A stretch of 64,000 bases of DNA from Pseudomonas fulva 12-X (GCF_000213805.1 NC_015556.1:434001-498000); one strand, 5' to 3'. Shown: positions 34,126-45,158, numbered from the stretch's first letter. Program-made: numbers and translations. Notes: generated from the sequence alone by a model not told the origin.

Positions 34126-36561
34126 CTAGAACAGGTCGATCGGCGCGCTCTCGTCCGCCGGCAGCGGGCTGTTTGGCGCACCCATGCCCGGGTCGAGTTC
34201 ATTCATCGGCGGCGGCGAGTCTTCGCTCTTGAACAGTTCGAAATACGCATCCGGGGTGCCTGGCGCGGCGGCGCGGCCGCTGTGCGGATCGACGCGCAGG
34301 GTGAGGATGCCATCCGGTTCGGCGGGTGCGTGGTTGGGTTTGTCTTTGAGAGCGGCGCCCATGTAATTCATCCAGATCGGCAGGGCCACGGTACCGCCAT
34401 ATTCATTGCGGCCCAGACTCTCCGGCTGGTCGAAACCGGCCCACACGGTGGTCACGTAGTCGGCGTTGTAGCCGGAGAACCAGCTGTCCTTGGATTCGTT
34501 GGTGGTACCGGTCTTGCCGGCCAGGTCGTTGCGGCCCAGGGCCATGGCGCGGCGGCCGGTACCGCGCTTGATCACGTCCTGCAGCATGCTGGTCATGATG
34601 TAGGCGGTGCGTTCATCGAGAATGCGCTCGGCCTCGGCTGGCTGTGGTACGTCCGGCAATTGCTCGGGCGCCGCCTCGGCCGGGTTCATCACGCCTTCTT
34701 CGTTGACCGGCGGCGGCACTTCGACCTTGGCGGCATTGGGTACGCTCGGCGGATTGGCGACGAACAGCGGGTCGCCATGGCGGTTGTCGATACGCTGGAT
34801 CAGGTACGGCTGAACCTTGTGGCCGCCGTTGGCGAACGCCGTCCAGCCGGTGGCGATTTCCATAGGCGTCAGGTTGGCGGTGCCGAGTGCCAGGGACAGG
34901 TTGCGCGGCAGGTCCTGGCGATTGAAGCCGAAGCGCTCAATGTAGCTCAGCGTGTTTTCGATGCCCATGGCCTGCAGCAGACGGATCGACACCAGGTTGC
35001 GCGACTTGTACAGCGCCTCGCGCAAGCGGATCGGGCCGAGGAAGGTGTTGTTGTCGTTCTTCGGGCGCCAGACCTGATCCATGTAATCGTCGACGAACAC
35101 GATCGGCGCGTCGTTGACCAGGCTGGCGGCGGTGTAGCCATTATCCAGCGCGGCGCTGTAGATGAACGGCTTGAAGCTCGAACCGGGCTGGCGCTTGGCC
35201 TGCACGGCGCGGTTGTAGTTGCTCTGCTCGAACGAGAAACCACCAACCAGGGCGCGGATGGCGCCGTTCTGCGGGTCGAGGGAAACCAGCGCGCTCTGGG
35301 CGCTGGGCAGCTGTACGAAGCGCAGGCTGTCGTCGTCCTGGCGCTGCACGCGGATCAGGTCGCCGATCTGCACCACGTCCGACGGCTGCTGCGGGCGCGG
35401 CCCCAAGCTGTTGGTGTTAAGGAAGGGGCGTGCCCACTTCATGCTGTCCCAGGACACGGCTTCTTCGTTGCCGCGGCGGGTCAGCACCAGAATGCCGCTC
35501 TTCTCGACCTGGGTGACGATGGCTGGCTCCAGGCCGCCGCGCAGGCCTTGCTTGGCCAGCTCGGTCTGCCAGGTTTCTCGGGTCATGCCGGGCAGGCGGC
35601 TTTCCGGGCCGCGGTAGCCGTGGCGCTGGTCGTATTCGATCAGTCCGTCACGCAGTGCCTTGTTGGCCATCACCTGCAGGTTGCTGGGCACCGTGGTGGT
35701 GACGTTGAAACCCTGGGTGTAGGCGTCGCTGCCATAGCGGCCGACCATTTCGGCGCGGGCCATCTCGGCAACGTAGGGCGCCGACACTTCAGGCGTCGCG
35801 ACGTGGTAGCTGGCATTCATCGGCTCGGCCAGCGCCGCTTCGTAGCGCGCCTGGTCGATGCGGCCAAGGCGGAACATGCGGCCGAGAATCCAGTCGCGGC
35901 GCTCCTTGGCGCGGGTCGGGTTGGTCAGCGGGTTGAACGCCGACGGTGCCTTGGGAAGACCGGCTATCGTCGCAAGTTGCGCCAGGCTCAAGTCTCGGAT
36001 GGATTTGCCGTAATAGACTTGGGCGGCGGCTTCGATGCCGTAGGCGCGGTGGCCCAGGTAGATCTTGTTGACGTACAGCTCGAGGATTTCGTTCTTGCTC
36101 AGCTCGCGCTCGATCTGCAGGGCGAGGAGGATTTCGGTGATCTTGCGCGAAAAACTGCGCTCGCTGGTGAGGAAGAAGTTCTTCGCTACCTGCATGGTGA
36201 TGGTGCTGCCGCCGGATTGAATCTGACCTGTTTTCAATAATTGCGTGGCAGCGCGCATCAGGCTCGTAAGATCGACGCCATAATGATTTGCGAAGTTATC
36301 GTCTTCGGCCGCCAGCAGGGCGCTGGTGAAGTCGGGCGGAATGTCGGCGAAGGCGATGGGTGAGCGACGCATCTCGCCGAATTCGGCGATGAGTTTTCCA
36401 TCGCTGGTATAGACGCGAAGCGGTATTTGCAGCTCTATACTGCGCAAGGCATCGACAGAGGGTAGGGTCGGGCTCAGGTAGAGGAAAGCACCACTGACGG
36501 CGAGTACCAGCGCACAAAAAACGGCGATGACGGACCAGCAGAAAAACTTCAGCAAACGCAT
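34126..36561 (-). CDS. ponA: Penicillin-binding protein 1A
   Basis: An 811-residue bifunctional peptidoglycan synthase: an N-terminal membrane anchor (about 6-28), a GT51 glycosyltransferase domain (about 45-230, with AAEDDNFANHYG and GGSTITMQVAKNFFL), an OB/linker region, and a transpeptidase domain with the active-site serine in PGSSFKPF, the second motif SRN, and the KTG box in LAGKTGTTNESKDSW. A Pro/Glu/Asp-rich tail follows. The ATG at 36559-36561 is used; a TTG precedes it by one codon, and neither has a strong ribosome-binding site. It is divergent from the pilM operon, as in P. aeruginosa. Confidence 0.96.
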   Translation of the reverse strand: MRLLKFFCWSVIAVFCALVLAVSGAFLYLSPTLPSVDALRSIELQIPLRVYTSDGKLIAEFGEMRRSPIAFADIPPDFTSALLAAEDDNFANHYGVDLTSLMRAATQLLKTGQIQSGGSTITMQVAKNFFLTSERSFSRKITEILLALQIERELSKNEILELYVNKIYLGHRAYGIEAAAQVYYGKSIRDLSLAQLATIAGLPKAPSAFNPLTNPTRAKERRDWILGRMFRLGRIDQARYEAALAEPMNASYHVATPEVSAPYVAEMARAEMVGRYGSDAYTQGFNVTTTVPSNLQVMANKALRDGLIEYDQRHGYRGPESRLPGMTRETWQTELAKQGLRGGLEPAIVTQVEKSGILVLTRRGNEEAVSWDSMKWARPFLNTNSLGPRPQQPSDVVQIGDLIRVQRQDDDSLRFVQLPSAQSALVSLDPQNGAIRALVGGFSFEQSNYNRAVQAKRQPGSSFKPFIYSAALDNGYTAASLVNDAPIVFVDDYMDQVWRPKNDNNTFLGPIRLREALYKSRNLVSIRLLQAMGIENTLSYIERFGFNRQDLPRNLSLALGTANLTPMEIATGWTAFANGGHKVQPYLIQRIDNRHGDPLFVANPPSVPNAAKVEVPPPVNEEGVMNPAEAAPEQLPDVPQPAEAERILDERTAYIMTSMLQDVIKRGTGRRAMALGRNDLAGKTGTTNESKDSWFSGYNADYVTTVWAGFDQPESLGRNEYGGTVALPIWMNYMGAALKDKPNHAPAEPDGILTLRVDPHSGRAAAPGTPDAYFELFKSEDSPPPMNELDPGMGAPNSPLPADESAPIDLF

Positions 36562-36664
36562 CAAGATTTTTGGATTTCCAGATAAAAGAATGAGTTAAGC
36601 GGAAGGCAAATTCAAAAGGCAAAAGCTGATCACATTATAAGCGTTTTTTTTGCTGGGGAGCCAT

Positions 36665-36693
36665 TTGCGCTTCTGTCAAGTCTGCTATTTAAT
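36665..36693 (+). promoter_or_regulatory. Candidate sigma-70 promoter of the pilMNOPQ operon
   Basis: TTGCGC (36665-36670), a 17-base spacer and TTTAAT (36688-36693), in an unusually AT-rich 180-base divergent spacer with ponA. It would give a leader of about 45 bases before the pilM GTG. Confidence 0.35.
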
Positions 36694-36718
36694 GTGGAAA
36701 AACATAAATCATCCGTAA

Positions 36719-37809
<1,091 letters not shown>

Positions 37810-37810
<1 letters not shown>

Positions 37811-38382
37811 TGGCGCGGATTAACCTCCTTCCCTGGCGCGAGCAGCTTCGCGAAGAGCGCAAGCAGCGCTTTCTGGTATCGCTTGGTGGTCTGCTGGTCG
37901 CCGCCGCGGCCTTGGTGTTCCTGGGCGACCAGTACCTCAATGGTGAAATCGAGAACCAGCAGGCCCGTAACGACTTCGTGCGCAAGGAAATTGCCGTGCT
38001 CGATACCCGCATCGCGGAAATCAGCGAGCTGCGTACACGTCGCCAGCAACTGCTGGAGCGGATGAAGATCATTCAGGATCTGCAGGGCAACCGCCCGATC
38101 ATCGGCCACGTGTTCGACCAGTTGGTACGAACGCTGCCCGATGGTGTGTATTTCACTGGGGTGAAAATGACCGGCAAGACCATCGCTATTGTCGGCGCCG
38201 CGGAATCCAATAGCCGAGTTTCCAAACTTATGCGTGACATGGATGCTTCCGACTGGCTGACTGCCCCCAACCTGACCGAGGTCAAGGCCGTTACCGCCGG
38301 TGCGGTGGATCAGGCCAATACCTTTCAACTGACCGTGCAGCAAGCGCAGCCGGGCAAGGATCAGGCGGAGGTCAAGCCATGA
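37810..38382 (+). CDS. pilN: PilN, type IV pilus inner-membrane assembly protein
   Basis: A 190-residue bitopic membrane protein that links cytoplasmic PilM to periplasmic PilO. The short cytoplasmic tail MARINLLPWREQLREERKQR contains the PilM-binding INLLPWR motif; one membrane helix follows (about 22-42), then a coiled coil (about 45-90) and a ferredoxin-like periplasmic domain (LPDGVYFTGVKMTGKTIAIVGAAES). Its start overlaps the pilM stop (TGATG) and its stop overlaps the pilO start (ATGA). The subcomplex aligns the pilus motor with the PilQ secretin. Confidence 0.95.
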
Positions 38383-39002
38383 GCCTGAACGATTCTCTGG
38401 CCAGTTTGCGCAAGATCGACGTCAATGATCTGGACCTGAACAACATCGGCTCCTGGCCTGCCGCGGTCAAGGTGATCGCCGGCATTCTGGCCGTCGTGCT
38501 GGTGCTTGCCCTGGGTTACAACTTTCACCTCAAGGATCTGCAGGCCACGCTGGACCAACAGCGGCTGGATGAGGAAACGCTCAAGGAGCAGTTCTCCACC
38601 AAGGCTTTCCAGGCCGCCAACCTCGAGGCTTATCGTGAGCAGATGAAGGAGGCCGAAACCTCGTTCGGCGCCCTGCTCAAACAGCTGCCCAGCGATACCG
38701 AAGTGCCGGGTCTGCTCGAAGACATCACCCGTATCGGCCTGGATAGCGGCCTGGAGTTCGAGGAAATCAAGTTGCTGCCGGAAGTGACCCAGCCTTTCTA
38801 TATCGAGCTGCCTATTCAGATCAAAGTGGTGGGGGGGTATCACGATCTGGCGACGTTCGTCAGTGGTGTGGCCAGTCAGCCGCGAATCGTCACGCTGCAC
38901 GACTTCGAGCTGGTGCCGGCCGAACAGGGCAGCACGTCCAAGCTGCGCATGAGCGTGCTGGCCAAGACCTACCGCTACAACGACAAAGGGGCACACCAAT
39001 GA
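38379..39002 (+). CDS. pilO: PilO, type IV pilus inner-membrane assembly protein
   Basis: A 207-residue bitopic protein forming a heterodimer with PilN. It has a longer cytoplasmic N-terminus (residues 1-25, MSLNDSLASLRKIDVNDLDL), a membrane helix (about 28-48), a periplasmic coiled coil (KDLQATLDQQRLDEETLKEQF...) and a ferredoxin-like fold (TRIGLDSGLEFEEIKLLPE, IKVVGGYHDLATFVSGVAS). Both gene ends overlap neighbours by four bases (pilN and pilP), giving tight stoichiometric coupling. All parts expected of the family are present. Confidence 0.95.
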   Translation: MSLNDSLASLRKIDVNDLDLNNIGSWPAAVKVIAGILAVVLVLALGYNFHLKDLQATLDQQRLDEETLKEQFSTKAFQAANLEAYREQMKEAETSFGALLKQLPSDTEVPGLLEDITRIGLDSGLEFEEIKLLPEVTQPFYIELPIQIKVVGGYHDLATFVSGVASQPRIVTLHDFELVPAEQGSTSKLRMSVLAKTYRYNDKGAHQ

Positions 39003-39517
39003 AACGTGTCCTCGTACCCGGCATGCTGCTGTTGACCCTGAGTGGTTGCGGCGGTGGTGACTTCAGTGATCTTCAGGCCTACATGGATGAAGTGCGAGCG
39101 CGACCAAAGGGCCAAATCGAGCCCCTGCCGCAACCTGAACCCTACGAGAGCTTCACTTACAGTGCGGCCGCCTTGCGTAGTCCTTTCCAGCCGCCGGTGA
39201 AGATCGATATGGTCGCGCGGGCGAAAGGCAGCAAGGAAATCAAACCCGACGAGACGCGCGTCAAGCAGTTCCTCGAAGGTTTCAATATCGAGCTGTTCGA
39301 GATGGTCGGCACCCTGGCCAATGACAAGGGCTCGTTCGCATTGGTAAGCGGTGCCGGTGGTGTCCATCGCGTCAAGGTCGGGGATTACCTGGGACGCAAT
39401 GAAGGCCGCATCGTTGCCATCGACAGTGCCAAGATCGACGTGGTCGAGATCGTCCCGGACGGTGAGGGCGGCTGGCTCGAACGTCCTCGCACCCTCACTC
39501 TGAAGGAGCGCTCCTGA
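38999..39517 (+). CDS. pilP: PilP, type IV pilus pilotin-like inner-membrane lipoprotein
   Basis: A 172-residue lipoprotein with signal peptide and lipobox LTLSGC (lipidated Cys17). An unstructured linker (RPKGQIEPLPQPEPYESFTYSAAALRSPFQPP) binds the PilN/PilO pair, followed by a beta-sandwich HR domain (about 85-165: FELVGTL-like EMVGTLANDKGSFALV, HRVKVGDYLGRNEGRIVAI) that touches the N0 domain of the PilQ secretin. It overlaps pilO by four bases. PilQ starts 15 bases after its stop, with a good ribosome-binding site between them. Confidence 0.95.
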   Translation: MKRVLVPGMLLLTLSGCGGGDFSDLQAYMDEVRARPKGQIEPLPQPEPYESFTYSAAALRSPFQPPVKIDMVARAKGSKEIKPDETRVKQFLEGFNIELFEMVGTLANDKGSFALVSGAGGVHRVKVGDYLGRNEGRIVAIDSAKIDVVEIVPDGEGGWLERPRTLTLKERS

Positions 39518-39532
39518 GGAGCGAGGTGATCC

Positions 39533-41782
39533 ATGAATAGAAATAACCGGTCTGCCAAACGGAACTCAAGCATGAACAGCTCCCTCTCTCGCCTCAGTAT
39601 TTCGCTGCTGGTGGCTATGCTCTCTCCTGCCGTTCTGGCCGCCAATCTGCAGGCGCTGGATGTGGCTGCTCTGCCGGGTGACCGTGTCGAGTTGAAACTG
39701 TCTTTCGACGAGCCGGTGGCGGCGCCGCGTGGCTATACCATCGAGCAGCCGGCGCGTATCGCTCTGGATCTGCCGGGCGTATCCAACAAGCTGGGCGTGA
39801 AGAATCGCGAACTGGGCATGGGTAACGCGCGCAGTGTCACCGTGGTCGAGGCCAAGGACCGTACGCGGCTGATCATCAACCTGACCAATCTGTCGCCTTA
39901 CAACACTCGCACCGAAGGCAACAACCTGTTCGTACAGGTCGGTACCGGCGTGGCCACTTCGGCGACCACGACCGCCGCAGCGCCCGTGACTGCGCCTGCC
40001 GCAGCGGCCGCCCGTCCTGCTCAGGCTGCAACGCCAGTTTCCGCGCCGACCGCTCCGACCGCTCCGAAAGTATTCGGCGCCGTGAACAAGTCGATCAGCA
40101 ATATCGACTTCCAGCGCGGCGAGCAGGGTGAGGGCAATATCGTCATCAACCTCTCCGATGCCTCCGTCAGCCCCGATATTCAGGAGCGTGGTGGCAAGAT
40201 CATCCTCAACTTCAATCGCACCCAACTGCCTGAGGCTCTGCGGGTGCGTCTGGACGTCAAGGACTTCGCCACGCCCGTGCAGTTCGTCAGTGCCACTGGT
40301 AAAGGCGACGATGCCAGCATCGTTATCGAGCCGGTGGGTGCCTTCGATTACCTGGCCTACCAGACCGAAAACAAGCTGACCCTCAGCGTCAAGCCGCTGA
40401 CCCAGGAAGATGCAGAGAAGCGTCAGGCTGACCGCTTCGCCTATACCGGCGAGAAGCTGTCGCTGAACTTCCAGGACATCGACGTACGCTCGGTGCTGCA
40501 GCTGATCGCCGACTTCACCGATCTGAACCTGGTCGCCAGTGATACGGTTGCGGGCAATATCACCTTGCGTCTGCAGAATGTGCCGTGGGATCAGGCGCTG
40601 GATTTGGTGCTGAAAACCAAGGGGCTGGACAAGCGTCAGGTCGGCAACGTATTGCTGGTCGCACCAGCGGAGGAAATCGCTGCCCGCGAGAAACAGGAGC
40701 TGGAGTCGCAGAAGCAGATCGCCGAACTGGCGCCGCTGCGTCGTGAGCTGATCCAGGTCAACTACGCCAAGGCTGCCGATATGGCCAAGCTGTTCCAGTC
40801 GGTGACCAGTGCGAATGGTGGTGTCGCCGATGATCGTGGTTCGATTACTGTCGATGAGCGTACCAATAGCATCATTGCTTACCAAACTCAGGAGCGCCTG
40901 GACGAACTGCGTCGTATTGTTGCTCAGCTAGACGTAGCGGTACGTCAAGTGATGATTGAGGCGCGGATTGTTGAGGCGAACGTCAACTACAGCAAGGCGC
41001 TGGGTGTTCGTTGGGGTGGGGCAATAGGTGCCGGCTCGCGTTACACCGCGTACGGAAAAAATGGCAACGTGGGTATTAGGGATGCGACCGGTGGTACTAC
41101 CAGTAGTGGCTGTGGGCCGTTCGCCGGGAACTGCACATTGCCCACGACTGCCGCTGCTGGCGGCGGCGGTAGCTCGGGTAGCTCGCCAACACCGTTTGTC
41201 GACATGGGTGTGGCGAATAGTACCTCTGGGATCGGTATAGGTTTCATTACCAACAGCGCGATTATCGACCTCCAGCTTTCTGCCATGGAAAGTTCTGGCA
41301 ACGGTGAAATCGTTTCGCAGCCTAAGGTTGTGACCTCTGATAAAGAGACCGCGAAAATTCTCAAGGGTCAGGAAATCCCTTATCAAGAGGCCAGCTCCAG
41401 CGGTGCGACAAGTACTTCATTCAAGGAGGCTGCGTTGTCTCTTGAGGTAACCCCGCAAATTACTCCTGATAACCGCATTATCATGGAGGTGAAGGTCAAC
41501 AAGGATGCGCCTGATTATCAGAACGAATTGAATGGTGTTCCGCCTATCAGTAAGAACGAGGTAAATGCCAAGGTCCTGGTAGCTGATGGCGAGACTATCG
41601 TCATTGGGGGGGTATTTGAGAATACGCAGACAAAGTCCACCGAAAAGGTACCGTTCCTTGGTGATGTGCCTTATCTCGGCCGCCTGTTCCGGCGCGATAC
41701 CGTCAACGACAACAAGACCGAGTTGCTGGTTTTCCTCACTCCGCGCATCATGAACACTTCCGCGGTGGCTGTGAGCCAGTAA
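39533..41782 (+). CDS. pilQ: PilQ, type IV pilus outer-membrane secretin
   Basis: A 749-residue secretin through which the pilus leaves the cell. From the ATG at 39533 (GAGGTGATCC upstream) there is a signal peptide ending LSPAVLA; an in-frame ATG at 39572 would give the usual P. aeruginosa N-terminus and a shorter leader. Two AMIN peptidoglycan-binding domains (about 38-130 and 180-280) follow, then N0/N1 domains (LSLNFQDIDVRSVLQLIADFTDLNLVAS) and the secretin core (from about 470, ending VPFLGDVPYLGRLFRRDTVNDNKTELLVFLTPRIM). The central secretin part (about 40960-41650) uses many A/T-ending codons unlike its surroundings. Confidence 0.95.
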   Translation: MNRNNRSAKRNSSMNSSLSRLSISLLVAMLSPAVLAANLQALDVAALPGDRVELKLSFDEPVAAPRGYTIEQPARIALDLPGVSNKLGVKNRELGMGNARSVTVVEAKDRTRLIINLTNLSPYNTRTEGNNLFVQVGTGVATSATTTAAAPVTAPAAAAARPAQAATPVSAPTAPTAPKVFGAVNKSISNIDFQRGEQGEGNIVINLSDASVSPDIQERGGKIILNFNRTQLPEALRVRLDVKDFATPVQFVSATGKGDDASIVIEPVGAFDYLAYQTENKLTLSVKPLTQEDAEKRQADRFAYTGEKLSLNFQDIDVRSVLQLIADFTDLNLVASDTVAGNITLRLQNVPWDQALDLVLKTKGLDKRQVGNVLLVAPAEEIAAREKQELESQKQIAELAPLRRELIQVNYAKAADMAKLFQSVTSANGGVADDRGSITVDERTNSIIAYQTQERLDELRRIVAQLDVAVRQVMIEARIVEANVNYSKALGVRWGGAIGAGSRYTAYGKNGNVGIRDATGGTTSSGCGPFAGNCTLPTTAAAGGGGSSGSSPTPFVDMGVANSTSGIGIGFITNSAIIDLQLSAMESSGNGEIVSQPKVVTSDKETAKILKGQEIPYQEASSSGATSTSFKEAALSLEVTPQITPDNRIIMEVKVNKDAPDYQNELNGVPPISKNEVNAKVLVADGETIVIGGVFENTQTKSTEKVPFLGDVPYLGRLFRRDTVNDNKTELLVFLTPRIMNTSAVAVSQ

Positions 41783-41785
41783 TTT

Positions 41786-42304
41786 GTGCGTAATCTGATC
41801 CTTGTCGGCCCGATGGGTGCTGGAAAAAGCACCATCGGGCGTTTGCTTGCCAAAGAGTTGCGGTTGCCATTCAAGGACTCCGACAAGGAGATCGAACAGC
41901 GTACCGGTGCCGATATACCCTGGATTTTCGATGTCGAGGGCGAGCAGGGCTTTCGCGAGCGCGAGCAGGCAGTGATCTGCTCGCTCTGTGAAGTCGATGG
42001 TCTCGTTCTGGCGACCGGCGGTGGTGCGGTATTGCGCCCGCAAAATCGTCAGGCGTTGCGAAGAAGTGGTCGAGTCGTTTATCTGCATGCTTCCGTGGAG
42101 CAGCAGATCGACCGCACGGCCCGTGATCGCAATCGTCCCTTGTTGCGTGCGCCCAATCCCGGGCAGGTGCTGGCTGATCTGCTGGCCATTCGTGACCCGC
42201 TGTATCGGGAAATCGCTGACGTGATCATCGAGACCGATGAGCGTCCGCCGCGAATGGTGGTTCAGGAAATTCTCGAGCGGCTGGAAGCGCTGGCGCCCCG
42301 TTAA
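41786..42304 (+). CDS. aroK: Shikimate kinase AroK
   Basis: A 172-residue P-loop kinase phosphorylating shikimate at the 3-OH in aromatic amino-acid synthesis. Walker A is GPMGAGKST (about 8-16). The shikimate-binding [10 protein letters not shown] and [16 protein letters not shown] (GGG motif) and the LID-arginine region [17 protein letters not shown] are all present. The start is a GTG at 41786, three bases after the pilQ stop and with little ribosome-binding site, so translation probably depends on pilQ. The aroK-aroB pair downstream of pilQ is conserved in gammaproteobacteria. Confidence 0.95.
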   Translation: MRNLILVGPMGAGKSTIGRLLAKELRLPFKDSDKEIEQRTGADIPWIFDVEGEQGFREREQAVICSLCEVDGLVLATGGGAVLRPQNRQALRRSGRVVYLHASVEQQIDRTARDRNRPLLRAPNPGQVLADLLAIRDPLYREIADVIIETDERPPRMVVQEILERLEALAPR

Positions 42305-42355
42305 TGATAGGGCAGAACTGCGCTATCCTAGAGCCCTTTTTCAATCGGGGGCTCC

Positions 42356-43462
42356 ATGCAAACACTTCATGTTGATCTCGCTGAGCGCAGCTACCCCATT
42401 CATATCGGGGCTGGCCTGCTGAGCCGCGCCGACTTGCTGGCGCCGCATATCGTCGGCCGTCAGGTGGCTATCGTCACCAACGAGACCATCGCGCCGCTGT
42501 ATCTGCAAGCCCTGCAGGACACGCTCGCCGATTACCGCGTCACCCCGATCGTGCTGCCCGATGGCGAGGCGTTCAAGAACTGGGAAACCCTGCAGACCAT
42601 CTTCGATGGCCTGCTCGGCGCTCGCCATGACCGCCGTACTACCGTGCTGGCTCTGGGCGGCGGGGTCATCGGCGATATGGCCGGCTTCGCTGCAGCCTGC
42701 TACCAGCGAGGGGTGAACTTCATCCAGTTGCCGACCACGCTGCTGTCCCAGGTCGACTCGTCCGTGGGCGGCAAGACCGGCATCAATCACCCGCTGGGCA
42801 AGAACATGGTCGGTGCGTTCTACCAGCCGCAAGCCGTGCTGATCGATACGCGCAGCCTGGATACTCTGCCACCGCGTGAGCTGTCGGCGGGCCTGGCCGA
42901 GGTCATCAAGTACGGGCTGATCTGCGACGCGCCGTTCCTCGGCTGGCTCGAGAAAAACATGGCCGCCCTGCGCGGCCTGGATCAGGCCGCGCTGACCGAA
43001 GCCATTGAGCGCTCCTGTGCCGCCAAGGCGCGGGTCGTCGGTGCGGACGAGAAGGAAACCGGCGTGCGCGCCACGCTGAACCTGGGCCATACCTTCGGCC
43101 ATGCCATCGAGACGCAGATGGGTTATGGCGTCTGGCTCCATGGTGAGGCCGTGGCGGCCGGAACGGTGATGGCTCTGGAGATGTCTCATCGCCTGGGCTG
43201 GATCAATGCCGACGAGCGTGATCGTGGTATTCGTCTGTTCCAGGCGGCAGGGCTGCCTGTGGTGCCGCCGCAGGAGATGACGCCTGCGCAGTTCATGGAG
43301 CACATGGCCGTGGACAAGAAGGTGCTGGATGGTCAGTTGCGCCTGGTTCTGCTGCGTTCGCTGGGCGAAGCGGTGGTGACCAGCGATTACCCGGCAGAGA
43401 TATTGAGTGCCACCCTGGCTGCCGACTACCCGGCGCTGGTGGCCCGGCTTAACAATCAGTGA
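42356..43462 (+). CDS. aroB: 3-dehydroquinate synthase AroB
   Basis: A 368-residue NAD- and metal-dependent enzyme converting DAHP to 3-dehydroquinate. The NAD-binding part includes [22 protein letters not shown] and the [33 protein letters not shown] active-site block. Metal ligands lie in [20 protein letters not shown] and [10 protein letters not shown]. The ATG at 42356 has GGGG upstream. It follows aroK by about 50 bases and precedes the DamX-like gene by 7 bases, in the pilMNOPQ-aroKB-damX arrangement. Confidence 0.96.
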   Translation: MQTLHVDLAERSYPIHIGAGLLSRADLLAPHIVGRQVAIVTNETIAPLYLQALQDTLADYRVTPIVLPDGEAFKNWETLQTIFDGLLGARHDRRTTVLALGGGVIGDMAGFAAACYQRGVNFIQLPTTLLSQVDSSVGGKTGINHPLGKNMVGAFYQPQAVLIDTRSLDTLPPRELSAGLAEVIKYGLICDAPFLGWLEKNMAALRGLDQAALTEAIERSCAAKARVVGADEKETGVRATLNLGHTFGHAIETQMGYGVWLHGEAVAAGTVMALEMSHRLGWINADERDRGIRLFQAAGLPVVPPQEMTPAQFMEHMAVDKKVLDGQLRLVLLRSLGEAVVTSDYPAEILSATLAADYPALVARLNNQ

Positions 43463-43469
43463 GTATTCA

Positions 43470-45086
43470 ATGACCAGTTTGCACGCCGACGAAGCATTTC
43501 TCGATCACTACCAGTTCACCCATGATCCGTTCGCGGCGCGGGTGCCTGGCTTCAAGTTCTTCCCGGCGCAACGCAAGCCGGTGCTGGGGCAGTTGCATCA
43601 CCTGGCGCGCTATAGCCAGTTGCTGTTGGTGGTGACCGGCCCCGAGGGCAGCGGCAAGACCCTGCTGCGTCAGGCGCTGGTGGCCAGTACTAACAAGCAG
43701 GCCGTGCACAATGTGGTGGTTTCGGCCCAGGGCGCTGCGGACCCCGCGACCCTTATGCGCCACATAGCCCAGGGCCTCAATACCCAGCAGACCGACCGCA
43801 CCTCCCTGCTTGGTCAGGTTGGCCAGCTTTCGCTGACCGGGCAGGAGGTGTACCTGCTGATCGACGACGCCGAGGAGCTAAGCGACGCGGCGATCGATGA
43901 GCTGCTGGTGTTGGCGCAAGGCAATGGCGAAGGCCGCCCTCACGTTTTCCTGTTCGCCGACACCGATCTGATTTCGCGCCTGGATACCCTGAGCAACGGC
44001 GAAGAGTCCTTCCACGTCATCGAGCTGGAACCGTATAGCGAAGAAGAAACCCGCGAGTATCTAGCCGTTCGCCTTGAAGGCGCGGCCCAGGGCATCGAGC
44101 TGTTGTCCGACGAGCAGGTCGAGCTGATCCACGAGCGCTCCGGCGGCTGGCCGGGCGAGATCAACCGGGTGGCGCGGGACGTGCTGATCGACGCCATGGC
44201 TTCGCGCCGTGGCGCGGCCAAGAGTGGTGGGCTGGCGCTCAAACTGCCGAAGAAGCACCTGCTGGCCCTTGGCGTGGTCGCTGTCGGTGTAGCTGCCGCG
44301 CTGCTGATGCAGGGCCGCTCCGAACCGACCGATGCGCAGGCTCCTGCACCGACTCAGGCTCAGCTGCCCATGGGCAGTGCACCGCAGCCGCAAACGGCGC
44401 CAAGCGCTCCGGCAAGTACCGAGCAGGGCGCTGATGGCAAGCCGCCGATCGAGTTCGCCGGCAGCAACCAGCCGCTGCCGTTGCCGCTGGTAGGCCAGTC
44501 GCAGCCGGTGATCCGTCAGCCACTGGCTCAAGCGGCTGGCGAAACGGATGGCGAGGCCAATGTGGAGCTGCCCGAGTCCACGCCGGCCGCGCCGGTGACC
44601 CTGCCGCCCACGCAAAATGCGCCTGCGCCGACACCGGCCCAGCAAGTGACCACGCCGGCTACGCCGCAACCGAAGCCAGCCGAGCAGCCCAAAGTCGCTC
44701 AGCAGCCGAAACCGGTTGAGCAACCCAAGCCGGCAACCCAGCCTGCGCCAACAAGCCGGTCGGCTCCCGCCGCCCAGGCACCGGCTGCGGCAGGCGGTTC
44801 GCAAGCCAATGGCTGGTACGCGTCGCAGAACAAGGCTCACTTCACGCTACAGGTGCTCGGCACCAGCACCGAGGCGGCGGCGCGTTCCTTCGTCAGCCAG
44901 AACGGCGCGCAGTACCGCTACTTCAAAAAGATGCACCAGGGTAAGCCACTTTTCGTCATCACTTATGGTAGCTTTGCCAGCCGCGATGCCGCCCAGGCTG
45001 CCGTGAAGACCCTGCCTGCCAAGGTTCAGGCCGGCAAGCCGTGGCCCAAGACCTTTGCCAGCGTCACCCAGGAAATGGCCAACTGA
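43470..45086 (+). CDS. DamX-like AAA+ ATPase with SPOR domain
   Basis: A 538-residue bitopic membrane protein. The N-terminal AAA domain (about 15-235) has the ExeA/DamX-style opening FLDHYQFTHDPFAARVPGFKFFPAQR, Walker A TGPEGSGKTLL and Walker B VYLLIDDAEEL. A membrane helix follows (about 265-283, HLLALGVVAVGVAAALLM), then a long Pro/Gln/Ala/Lys-rich linker and a C-terminal SPOR domain (about 455-535, HFTLQVLGTSTEAAARSFV ... KPLFVITYGSFASRDAAQAAV). SPOR proteins localise to the septum; DamX of E. coli inhibits division when in excess. The start at ATG 43470 follows aroB by 7 bases. Confidence 0.87.
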   Translation: MTSLHADEAFLDHYQFTHDPFAARVPGFKFFPAQRKPVLGQLHHLARYSQLLLVVTGPEGSGKTLLRQALVASTNKQAVHNVVVSAQGAADPATLMRHIAQGLNTQQTDRTSLLGQVGQLSLTGQEVYLLIDDAEELSDAAIDELLVLAQGNGEGRPHVFLFADTDLISRLDTLSNGEESFHVIELEPYSEEETREYLAVRLEGAAQGIELLSDEQVELIHERSGGWPGEINRVARDVLIDAMASRRGAAKSGGLALKLPKKHLLALGVVAVGVAAALLMQGRSEPTDAQAPAPTQAQLPMGSAPQPQTAPSAPASTEQGADGKPPIEFAGSNQPLPLPLVGQSQPVIRQPLAQAAGETDGEANVELPESTPAAPVTLPPTQNAPAPTPAQQVTTPATPQPKPAEQPKVAQQPKPVEQPKPATQPAPTSRSAPAAQAPAAAGGSQANGWYASQNKAHFTLQVLGTSTEAAARSFVSQNGAQYRYFKKMHQGKPLFVITYGSFASRDAAQAAVKTLPAKVQAGKPWPKTFASVTQEMAN

Positions 45087-45088
45087 TC

Positions 45089-45136
45089 GAAAGAGCCCGT
45101 TACCTACAAAATCGCGTAACGGGCTCTTTCGTTTTT
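45089..45136 (+). terminator. Strong rho-independent terminator ending pil-aro-damX
   Basis: A perfect 15-bp stem (GAAAGAGCCCGTTAC at 45089-45103 with GTAACGGGCTCTTTC at 45116-45130, 12-base loop), then GTTTTT. It begins two bases after the damX-like stop and closes the pilMNOPQ-aroKB-damX transcription unit. Confidence 0.92.
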
Positions 45137-45158
45137 GCGACATTTTATTCCTGTTTTT

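Noticed and set aside
34282..36240. 652-codon frame antisense to ponA
   Set aside because: The GT51 and transpeptidase motifs are on the other strand; there is no start signal here.
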